A stretch of DNA of 9,480 nucleotides, taken from contig CANQHB010000028.1 of the NCBI GenBank assembly GCA_947623755.1, positions 1 through 9,480 on the forward strand, in the 5' to 3' direction. Under the pieces are notes generated by a model. That model searched no databases, was not told the origin of the DNA, and saw nothing but the letters and a program-made list of their open reading frames with translations. A program made the position numbers and the translations under genes. Source of the stretch: an uncultured Bacilli bacterium (GTDB lineage Bacteria > Bacillota_I > Bacilli_A > RF39 > UBA660). Of this stretch, positions 1-6,550 are shown piece by piece. Each line of letters opens with the position of its first letter. Position 1 is the first letter of the stretch.

Positions 1-746
1 GTTGCTAAAGCCCCACCTAAAGCAAGAGAACCTAAATCACCCATAAATACTTTAGCGGGGTGAGCATTAAAAACTAAAAAGCCTAATAAAGAACCCGCTA
101 GAACAAAACAGAAAATAGCGATTTCTTGGTAACCGACTAGCCACCCGGTGTTCCAAGAGATAATACCATAAGCAAAGAATGCTATAGCACTTAAGCCGCC
201 GGCAAGACCATCAAGGCCATCCGTGATATTAACCGCATTACTAGTTCCAACAAGTAAGAATAAAATAAATAAACCAAAAGTCCAACCTAAAGGAATATCA
301 AGACCTAAACTTGTAATAACTAAGTTAGACTGGCCACCATTACTCATAAAGATATAGAAGAATACTAAAGCGATTAGCATTTGAACTAAAAGCTTGGTAA
401 TAATAGTAAGACCTTTATTGTTATGATATTTAATTTTTAAGTAGTCATCAACAAAACCTAATAAAGCATAGGCTATAAAAACAAAGATTAAAATAATTAG
501 ACTATGACTTATGGTAATACTTTTATTTAAGTATAATAAAAATAAGGAAATTAAAGTAGGAATAATAAAGATTAATCCGCCCATCGTTGGAGTTCCCTGT
601 TTTTTTAAATGACGTTCGCCGACATAGTGACTAACATATTGGCCAATATGAAATCTTTTTAATAAAGGAATTAAAATTAAACCAGTAATTATCGCAAGCA
701 CAAATCCTAATAATATGGCCATGGCTGCTTTTGCAAGTATTAACAT
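1..746 (-). CDS. mraY: MraY, phospho-MurNAc-pentapeptide transferase (3' end beyond window)
   Basis: MraY transfers phospho-MurNAc-pentapeptide from the UDP precursor to undecaprenyl phosphate, making lipid I at the inner face of the membrane. 248 codons are visible; the family is usually about 320-360 residues, so the C-terminal part, including the expected histidine motif, lies off the left edge. The translation is strongly hydrophobic with several membrane segments. Family landmarks are present: RHLKKQGTPTMGG (46-57), the aspartate pair in GFVDDYLK (97-104), the loop NAVNITDGLDGLAGG (170-184) and FMGDLGSLALGG (234-245) with its catalytic-type aspartate D237. The ATG at 746 follows a good Shine-Dalgarno (GGAAGAGGTGGG). 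The gene lies 86 bases downstream of the SpoVD-like transpeptidase, the order expected of a dcw cluster except that murE is absent between them. It is probably read from the upstream gene, with a possible promoter of its own. Confidence 0.97.
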   Translation of the reverse strand, partial: MLILAKAAMAILLGFVLAIITGLILIPLLKRFHIGQYVSHYVGERHLKKQGTPTMGGLIFIIPTLISLFLLYLNKSITISHSLIILIFVFIAYALLGFVDDYLKIKYHNNKGLTIITKLLVQMLIALVFFYIFMSNGGQSNLVITSLGLDIPLGWTFGLFILFLLVGTSNAVNITDGLDGLAGGLSAIAFFAYGIISWNTGWLVGYQEIAIFCFVLAGSLLGFLVFNAHPAKVFMGDLGSLALGGALA

Positions 747-768
747 AACCCACCTCTTCCTTTTTTTA

Positions 769-774
769 ATTATA
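769..774 (-). promoter_or_regulatory. Possible -10 element for mraY
   Basis: A perfect TATAAT is read on the minus strand in the 86-base gap before mraY. A start site 7 bases downstream would leave a leader of about 16 bases holding the Shine-Dalgarno. No convincing -35 hexamer lies 16-18 bases upstream, and this gap contains no terminator, so co-transcription with the upstream gene remains the simpler view. Confidence 0.35.
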
Positions 775-832
775 CTACTTATTAAGGGAAATTTCTTTAA
801 TTTTAAGATATATTTGACATTAGATTCACAAA

Positions 833-2737
833 TTAACCTAATAATAATTTTATTTTTTCACCCATCGGGGCATAATAACCAGATTTAGGTGATTGATATA
901 TGACTTTAGAACCAGTCCCAGAATACTCTACTTTAAAATCTTTTAAAGCTTTGGTTGCTTCTTCTTTGGTTAAGCCCTCAACATTAGGAATTAGCAAATA
1001 TTTTTTATCTAACCAAGTATATTCACGAGGCATACCCTCAGTACTAGGTTTAATATCAAGAATTTCGATAGCCGACGTTAAAACGCTTTTAGCAATCGGA
1101 GCGGAGACTACTCCCCCATACTGGGTTACACCTTTGGGGTTATCGATAGCCACATAGACAATTATTTCAGGGTCATTAGCGGGTAAAAAACCAATAAATG
1201 ATAAAATATAATTGCCATCTAAGTATTTGCCATCTTGAACTTTTTGAGCTGTTCCCGTTTTACCTCCAACACGATAATTTTCGATATAAGCATTTTTACC
1301 ACTTCCGTTTGCAACAACACTTTCTAGGGCATAACGAACAAGTTTACTCGTACTATCACTAATAGGATGGCCAACAACCTGAGGAGTTATTTCTTTTATG
1401 AGACTATTAGTCTCACTTTCTAAAAAGCTTTTTACAATATAAGGAGTATAGAGGTTACCACCATTTATAGCCGCGGAGACTGCCCTTATTTGCTGGATGG
1501 GCGTTACACTTATGCCTTGACCAAAACTAGTGGTCGCAAGTTCCACAGGGCCCATTTTATTTAAGTCAAATAAAATACCCGAAGATTCACCATTTAAATC
1601 AATACCAGTTTTTGAACCAAAGCCATATTTATTAATATAGCCCATTAATTTTTCAGCGCCTAAAGTTTGGCCGATAGCAACAAAGCCAGGATTACAAGAG
1701 TTTTCTACGACTTCTAACATAGTTTGGGTGCCATGGCCCCCGGATTTCCAACAATGGATGGTAGCCCCATCAACATTAATGGCCCCACTATCATGGAATG
1801 TATCTTCAAATAAATTAATGGTTTTTTCTTCTAAAGCCGCGGATAAAGTAATAATTTTAAAAGTCGAACCAGGTTCATAAGTCATCCAAATAGGAAGATT
1901 ACGATTGATAATTTCGGAAGAATATTTTTGGTAGTTATTACTATTAAAAGTAGGACGGGAAGCCATGGCGAGGATTTCACCAGTTTTAGGATTCATGGCC
2001 ATAATTAAACCTTGGTCCGGATTATATTTAGCAAAGGCATTATCGAGTTCATTTTCGATAGCTAGTTGTAAATTCATATCAATGGTAAGTTTTAGGGTAA
2101 TACCACTAGTGGGGGCTTCATAGACTTCGGTTAATTCGAGTTTATTTCCTTTACCATCCGAAAAATATTTAATCGCCCCATCAGCGCCAGTTAAGTATTT
2201 ATCATAGTAAAGTTCTAAGCCTGATAGGCCCTGATTATCTATTCCAACATAACCTAAAACATGAGATAAGACAGTTTCATATGGATAATATCTTTTACTT
2301 TCTTTTAATAAATATACACCATCATAATGAAGATTATTTATTTTTTCAGCGATATCATAAGACAACTGCCGACCTTCGGGATGAACTCTTTCAATCGATG
2401 TTGATTTTGTCACATGTTGGAGCATATCTTGATAATTGGTATTTAAAATGGATGATAAGTCTTTAGCGACTTGTTCGGGATTTGCAATTTGACCAGGCAC
2501 TACGACTAAAGATACTGTAGTGATATTGGTGGCTAAGATTTCGCCATTACGGTCCACAATTAGGCCCCGGTCGGCTTTAATGGGTAGTTTTCTACTCCAT
2601 AAGTTTTCCGCTAGAGTATTTAGTTTTTCATAAGAGAAAACTTGAATATAAAAAACTTTAATAATTATAGCGACTAATATAACAATGGATATTAAAAAAA
2701 CAAAACGAATGCGTTCATGAATTTCACTAAAAAACAT
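833..2737 (-). CDS. spoVD: Class B penicillin-binding protein with one PASTA domain, SpoVD-like (FtsI/PBP2B family)
   Basis: This is a membrane-anchored peptidoglycan DD-transpeptidase of 634 residues that cross-links wall peptides outside the cytoplasmic membrane. The order is: short cytoplasmic N-terminus, one membrane helix (about 12-31), a PBP-dimer region with RGLIVDRNG (57-65), a transpeptidase domain (about 240-560) and one PASTA domain (about 580-634). Catalytic motifs are intact: STFK (291-294), SCN (347-349) and KTGT (493-496). Length and the single PASTA domain match B. subtilis SpoVD (about 646) better than PBP2B (about 716, two PASTA). C329 and C348 sit 38 and 57 residues after the active serine, the spacing I recall for the redox-active cysteines of B. 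subtilis SpoVD (S294, C332, C351). SpoVD makes spore cortex, but a lineage with few class B PBPs could use this protein for division, so ftsI is the alternative name. The start follows GGTGAT. mraY follows. Confidence 0.9.
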   Translation of the reverse strand: MFFSEIHERIRFVFLISIVILVAIIIKVFYIQVFSYEKLNTLAENLWSRKLPIKADRGLIVDRNGEILATNITTVSLVVVPGQIANPEQVAKDLSSILNTNYQDMLQHVTKSTSIERVHPEGRQLSYDIAEKINNLHYDGVYLLKESKRYYPYETVLSHVLGYVGIDNQGLSGLELYYDKYLTGADGAIKYFSDGKGNKLELTEVYEAPTSGITLKLTIDMNLQLAIENELDNAFAKYNPDQGLIMAMNPKTGEILAMASRPTFNSNNYQKYSSEIINRNLPIWMTYEPGSTFKIITLSAALEEKTINLFEDTFHDSGAINVDGATIHCWKSGGHGTQTMLEVVENSCNPGFVAIGQTLGAEKLMGYINKYGFGSKTGIDLNGESSGILFDLNKMGPVELATTSFGQGISVTPIQQIRAVSAAINGGNLYTPYIVKSFLESETNSLIKEITPQVVGHPISDSTSKLVRYALESVVANGSGKNAYIENYRVGGKTGTAQKVQDGKYLDGNYILSFIGFLPANDPEIIVYVAIDNPKGVTQYGGVVSAPIAKSVLTSAIEILDIKPSTEGMPREYTWLDKKYLLIPNVEGLTKEEATKALKDFKVEYSGTGSKVIYQSPKSGYYAPMGEKIKLLLG

Positions 2738-2752
2738 GGTATCACCAATAGA

Positions 2753-2758
2753 ATTATA
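2753..2758 (-). promoter_or_regulatory. Possible -10 element for the SpoVD-like gene
   Basis: A perfect TATAAT is read on the minus strand directly after the terminator of the preceding gene. The spacer to any -35 would be the terminator's T-run, and the best hexamer at 17 bases (TTCTAA) is weak. The predicted start site falls on the Shine-Dalgarno at 2741-2746, which argues against ordinary use. It is listed because the upstream terminator implies that this gene needs some promoter. Confidence 0.25.
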
Positions 2759-2762
2759 TGAT

Positions 2763-2794
2763 AAAAAAAAAGAAGTTAGAAGATTTTCTAACTT
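2763..2794 (-). terminator. Intrinsic terminator after the 308-aa gene
   Basis: On the minus strand a perfect 9-bp stem (AAGTTAGAA / TTCTAACTT) closes a 4-base loop and is followed by C and nine T. The 5' arm starts at the last base of the stop codon of the upstream gene. It should end most transcripts of the ezrA pair before the SpoVD-like gene. Confidence 0.9.
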
Positions 2795-3720
2795 TACTTA
2801 AGATTTTTAAAACTATTTAAAGTGCGACCATTAAAAACCCAAACTGGAAGATATGGTTCCACTTCTTGTAAGGCTTTAAATAAACTATCTATTTCGCCGG
2901 AAATCTTTTTTAAAACAGTTAAATCATTAATTCGGAAGCCAGTATAAATAATTATATCTTCAAGAATGGAATCAACATATTTAGGTTCTAAGTGAAGTTC
3001 TAAGAAATTTAAAAATTTAAAGATTTTTTCTTGAAATAAATCTATTTTGTATTTACCAATACTGATAACTTCTTCTAAGATGGGATGGTCTACTTCAAGA
3101 GTATTACGAAGTTTTAAAATATCTTTATAGTAAGGATATTCTAAAGAAGTTAGATAATCAGTTTGCTGGTATTTAATAATAGCAAGCTTATCTTTATTTC
3201 GAACGTCATTTAGAAGATATTTCTTTAGATTTTCTTTATCAAAGATAATATTATATTCTTTTAAATAAGTAATAAAAGTATCTAGTTCGATAACATTATG
3301 AAGACGAACGAGACCTAATATTACACTATCGGTTATATCCTTTAAAGAGTATTCCTCTTCATTGTAAAGATTAATAGCCATTTTAATCGGATTAATTAAA
3401 TCTTCCGGAATATAATAATAATTGTCATCTTGCCAGATTAAATAATTATTTTGTAATTCACTTAATAATAAGTATTCAATATACCCTTCATTTTTAACAG
3501 GAATATTTTCATCTAAAAGATTTTTTAAAATATTTATTTCTTCAATGTTACATAGTCTTAAGATAATTTCAGGGTCATTTATATAAGACGTAATTATTTC
3601 ATGATAGATTTGGTCTCTAGTAATTTTAGAATAAGCTAGAGGTTTTAGAATAACTCTTTGATAAAATTGATAACTAATTTCCTTTTTATTCTCTTTAAAA
3701 ATTGCTTTTAAAGTTTTCAT
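2794..3720 (-). CDS. Uncharacterised 308-aa protein, translationally coupled to ezrA
   Basis: I do not recognise this protein. It is soluble-looking, with no signal peptide or membrane segment, rich in Leu, Ile, Lys, Glu and Tyr, and predicted mostly helical. Residues 80-108 (from YIEYLLLSELQNN to YYYIPEDL) read like a small winged-helix unit with a YxxP turn. The tail LPVWVFNGRT (291-300) faintly resembles the short tails of some Firmicutes SEC-C proteins. There is only one cysteine (C57), so no SEC-C zinc site is present, and the similarity is weak. The ATG overlaps the ezrA stop as ATGA and has a good GGAG 7 bases upstream, so the two are very likely translated in a fixed ratio. A strong terminator begins at its stop codon, making a two-gene unit with ezrA. 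The context suggests, but does not show, a role near the division site or cell envelope. Confidence 0.85.
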   Translation of the reverse strand: MKTLKAIFKENKKEISYQFYQRVILKPLAYSKITRDQIYHEIITSYINDPEIILRLCNIEEINILKNLLDENIPVKNEGYIEYLLLSELQNNYLIWQDDNYYYIPEDLINPIKMAINLYNEEEYSLKDITDSVILGLVRLHNVIELDTFITYLKEYNIIFDKENLKKYLLNDVRNKDKLAIIKYQQTDYLTSLEYPYYKDILKLRNTLEVDHPILEEVISIGKYKIDLFQEKIFKFLNFLELHLEPKYVDSILEDIIIYTGFRINDLTVLKKISGEIDSLFKALQEVEPYLPVWVFNGRTLNSFKNLK

Positions 3721-5432
3721 TTATACTCCTCAATTAGTCTTTTATGAATGCCTGGTTCAACGATATTTATAGCATTGATAGCTAATTCTAAACTATTTTT
3801 AAAATTACCTTTGTAAAAAGCATTTTCGGCTTTGATTAAACCTAATTCTACGTCTTTATAAACAGAGCGATAACGATTACCATAGACAATAGCCATTTCG
3901 GCCATTTTGGCAGTTTTAATAGCTTCTTTAGTTGTGTTAAAAACTTTAAAAGTTAAATCCCGAGCGGTATCGACTCTTGTATTTAAGATTTTAATGGAAA
4001 TAGGCCTTTTATCTAAAACAGAGGTCATATCATTAATGGCACTGGCAGCCTCGGATAATTCAACATAGAAATTTTTAGGAGTTACCGGTAATTTGTAATT
4101 TTTCATGTTGTTTTTCGCTTGGTTAAGAATTTTCTTAATTTCTTCAAGTTGTTCTCTAGCGCGTTTTTCATCTTCTTTTAGACTACTTAAAGAAGTTAGA
4201 GTTTGGGTTAATTTTTCTTCGGTTTTAAGTAAATTAGCATTAATTAATTCCATTTCTTTAGCAAGACGTGAATAAGCAAAAGTAGAGCGACGATACATTT
4301 CAATTACTTTATAATAATCTTCTTTAATTGTGGTAATTTCGGTATTGATATCGCCTAAAACTTTTAAATCTTCGTCTAGTAAATCATAGCTATATTTTAA
4401 GTCATCAATTTTCCGATTTAAATCGTTGCTTATTTTTTCTAGTTTGGTTACTTTAATTAAAATACTTCGTTCATAGTCTTCATAAACTCGTTTCGAAATT
4501 CGTTCTTTATCAAAATTATGATATAAAGAATCAAAATAATCAAGAATGGTTTTTAATTCAAAAACACTATCTTCTAAGTTTAAAACATTTAGACGACCAA
4601 AAACGTCATTTATTTTTTTATTTGCTTCCGTTATGTTGTATTCAATATTTAAGTATTCTAAATTATAACCTTCTTTCGTCATTTTTTCGGCGATTTTGGT
4701 AATATCAGCAATTTTACTAGGAATTAATTTTTTACCCATCACAATAATAGAGGGGGCTTCCTCAATAACAATTTTTAGATTACCGATGGTATCACCAATA
4801 GCTTTAACTATTTTGCCAACTTCGGTGTATTCGTTATTTTCCATAGTTGTTTCAAAGACACTAAAAAGCTTATCGACATTTTCAAATTGTAATTCTAAAG
4901 GTTTTTCTACTTCACTATATTCTTCTTTATGATTATTATATTTGGCTAAAATAGAGCGATAATCAGACTTTAATTTGGTGATAGTTTCCCGATTTTTTTC
5001 TTCACTTAAAGTGATTTCTTTTACTTCATCAAGTAAAAAGTTTGATTTGGTTTTAACATAGGCAATTTCTAATTCTAAAGCGGCGATTTTACTTTTTAAT
5101 TCGGTGTAATTTTTACTTTCAAAAGCGTCTTCTATTTCAATTAAAGCGTCCGTTATTTTGGGTACTTCCACTTCTTTTATTTCTTTTAAACGGGCAGTCC
5201 AACTATCATATTTTTTTTGCATGACGTCATTATTAATAAGAGCATTTACTTTGTTTAATTCTGATAAAATAGAAGCCCCGACAATAAGATTTTTGTCTCT
5301 TTCTAAGGTAGTTATTTCATTTTTATATTTCTTTTCTTCCCGTTTATTTATAAAGTTTAAAACAACAACAATAACAACAATTGTTAGAACATAATATAAA
5401 ATTCCAATTAAGATAAAAGTTGTTCTCGACAT
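3717..5432 (-). CDS. ezrA: EzrA, septation ring formation regulator
   Basis: EzrA is a membrane-anchored protein that binds FtsZ, prevents extra Z-rings and takes part in the divisome. Its large domain is cytoplasmic and made of spectrin-like helical bundles. From the chosen ATG the protein has 571 residues; B. subtilis EzrA has about 562. One N-terminal membrane helix (about 6-27) is followed by a basic KREEKK stretch and long coiled coils. The C-terminus carries the family's conserved patch as VYGNRYRS (516-523) and the VEPG element (558-561). The patch starts with Val where Bacillus has Gln. An in-frame ATG 10 codons upstream (5462) was rejected: it lacks a Shine-Dalgarno and overlaps the probable -10 box, whereas the ATG at 5432 has GGGAAGTG 6 bases before it. 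The TGA stop overlaps the next gene's ATG. A terminator separates the gene from spoIVB. Confidence 0.93.
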   Translation of the reverse strand: MSRTTFILIGILYYVLTIVVIVVVLNFINKREEKKYKNEITTLERDKNLIVGASILSELNKVNALINNDVMQKKYDSWTARLKEIKEVEVPKITDALIEIEDAFESKNYTELKSKIAALELEIAYVKTKSNFLLDEVKEITLSEEKNRETITKLKSDYRSILAKYNNHKEEYSEVEKPLELQFENVDKLFSVFETTMENNEYTEVGKIVKAIGDTIGNLKIVIEEAPSIIVMGKKLIPSKIADITKIAEKMTKEGYNLEYLNIEYNITEANKKINDVFGRLNVLNLEDSVFELKTILDYFDSLYHNFDKERISKRVYEDYERSILIKVTKLEKISNDLNRKIDDLKYSYDLLDEDLKVLGDINTEITTIKEDYYKVIEMYRRSTFAYSRLAKEMELINANLLKTEEKLTQTLTSLSSLKEDEKRAREQLEEIKKILNQAKNNMKNYKLPVTPKNFYVELSEAASAINDMTSVLDKRPISIKILNTRVDTARDLTFKVFNTTKEAIKTAKMAEMAIVYGNRYRSVYKDVELGLIKAENAFYKGNFKNSLELAINAINIVEPGIHKRLIEEYK

Positions 5433-5452
5433 ACTAGTCACTTCCCAATTAT

Positions 5453-5482
5453 ATTTTATCATATTATATATATATTTGTCGA
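5453..5482 (-). promoter_or_regulatory. Probable vegetative promoter of ezrA
   Basis: On the minus strand TCGACA (5482-5477, 4/6 to the -35 consensus) lies 18 bases before TAAAAT (5458-5453), which is preceded by the extended -10 TGn. It sits just downstream of the spoIVB terminator and upstream of the ezrA Shine-Dalgarno, giving a leader of roughly 14 bases. The local run of TA repeats offers other -10 choices (for example TTAACA-18-TATATA slightly upstream), so the exact register is uncertain. Confidence 0.45.
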
Positions 5483-5501
5483 GACTAGTTCATGTTAAAA
5501 A

Positions 5502-5532
5502 TAAAAAAAAGAAAGTTATTTATCACTTTCTT
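5502..5532 (-). terminator. Intrinsic terminator at the end of spoIVB
   Basis: On the minus strand an 8-bp perfect stem (AAGAAAGT / ACTTTCTT) encloses an 8-base loop (GATAAATA) and runs into a T tract of eight or more. The 5' arm is spoIVB coding sequence and the TAA stop spans the end of the loop and the first base of the 3' arm. It insulates ezrA from sporulation-stage transcription. Confidence 0.85.
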
Positions 5533-6478
5533 CTAACATGGTAGTTATAAAAATTCCATAACCGCTGGTAACATTGTCAGTTATAACATGAGTTACAGCG
5601 CCGATTAATTTACCATTTTGAACTATTGGGGAGCCACTCATGCCTTGAACAATACCGCCAGTCTTATTAATTAAGTTTTTATCAGTGATTTCAAAAGTTA
5701 GATTTTTAATATCACTATTTTCATTTATTTTGGTAATATTTATAGCGAAACTTTCAACTTTTTCCCCATTTAGGACAGTGTAAATCTCTGCTTTACCAAG
5801 TTTTACTTCACTAGGTTGGGCAATACTTATAAGACTTGTTTTATCATAAGTATCTTCATAGGTGCCATATAAACCATACTTGGTATTTTTACTAATATCA
5901 CCATAGATTTTTTGATAATTAAATTTGGCCGATTTACTACCGGGACTACCATCCGTACTAGTTTCAATACCGACAATACTGTTTTCAAAAATACTACCCT
6001 CGCGAACCTCGACTATTTTAGAAGAATGTTCTTCGATAATTTCATGACCGAGACTACCATAAGTATCATCTTCGGGGTCAATAAAAGTAAGAGTGCCAAT
6101 ACCGACAAGAGAATCTTTAATATAAAGTCCGGTTTTATATAAGTTATTATCTAAAGTTAGTTTTAAAGTAGTATTTTTTTCAGTATTATTATGAATATAA
6201 GTTAGTTCTACCTCACCATTTTCAATATTATTTTCGATGGCACTAGTAAGGTCACTTATGGTATTTATGGGAGTATCTTTTACTTTGGTAATTAAATCAC
6301 CTTCAACTAAAGAAGTTTTAGGATACTTCCCATTTACTTTATAAAAACCAACGACCATAACGCCGGGAGTTTTAATATCAATACCAATAGTTTGGCCACC
6401 TAAATAGACCTCATTAGAATAAGCCAGGACATTTATGGGAAAAAGACAAAACATTAAAAAAACTATAAATTTTTTCAT
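5516..6478 (-). CDS. spoIVB: SpoIVB serine peptidase (S55 family, PDZ-containing)
   Basis: In B. subtilis SpoIVB is secreted from the forespore into the space between the two spore membranes and cleaves SpoIVFA, releasing pro-sigma-K processing in the mother cell. This protein has 320 residues: a signal sequence (1-19, likely cut after NVLA), a PDZ domain (about 35-105, with VVGFYKVNG and EGDLITKV) and the S55 domain (about 118-315). GSLGHEI (141-147), EITDKNL (263-269) and GGIVQGMSGSPI (274-285) supply the probable triad H145, D266, S281. The 15-residue Asp-Ser spacing equals that recalled for B. subtilis (D363, S378). It is about 100 residues shorter than the Bacillus protein, mostly because the PDZ domain follows the signal sequence almost directly. 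The ATG at 6478 has GGGTGA upstream. An inverted repeat covers this start. The gene is followed by its own terminator. Confidence 0.95.
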   Translation of the reverse strand: MKKFIVFLMFCLFPINVLAYSNEVYLGGQTIGIDIKTPGVMVVGFYKVNGKYPKTSLVEGDLITKVKDTPINTISDLTSAIENNIENGEVELTYIHNNTEKNTTLKLTLDNNLYKTGLYIKDSLVGIGTLTFIDPEDDTYGSLGHEIIEEHSSKIVEVREGSIFENSIVGIETSTDGSPGSKSAKFNYQKIYGDISKNTKYGLYGTYEDTYDKTSLISIAQPSEVKLGKAEIYTVLNGEKVESFAINITKINENSDIKNLTFEITDKNLINKTGGIVQGMSGSPIVQNGKLIGAVTHVITDNVTSGYGIFITTMLEESDK

Positions 6479-6502
6479 ACTATTTCACCCAATAATAGTA
6501 TG
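6476..6502 (-). promoter_or_regulatory. Inverted repeat over the spoIVB start; possible sigma-G -10 in its 5' arm
   Basis: On the minus strand a perfect 9-bp inverted repeat (CATACTATT / AATAGTATG) flanks the 9-base loop ATTGGGTGA. The 3' arm ends with the spoIVB ATG and the loop holds the Shine-Dalgarno. The 5' arm begins with CATACTA, identical to the sigma-G -10 consensus as I recall it. No good -35 (GCATR type) lies 17-18 bases upstream; the nearest are CTATA at 15 and GCTAA at 21. The repeat is directly visible; its regulatory meaning is inference. Confidence 0.4.
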
Positions 6503-6550
6503 GTTTTATTTATAGTTTATAGATTAGCAATTATTGGTTTTTGGTAATTT

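Noticed and set aside
747..832. Terminator between the SpoVD-like gene and mraY
   Set aside because: The only hairpin, near the stop codon, contains a mismatch and a wobble pair and has no T-run.
2794..3720. SEC-C zinc-binding protein
   Set aside because: The tail resembles some members, but the protein has a single cysteine and cannot form the SEC-C metal site.
5433..5462. Ten-codon N-terminal extension of ezrA starting at 5462
   Set aside because: There is no Shine-Dalgarno, the ATG overlaps the probable -10 box, and the polar extension before the membrane helix is not typical of EzrA.
6503..6550. Terminator after proS
   Set aside because: The visible repeats have long loops and no T tract follows them.
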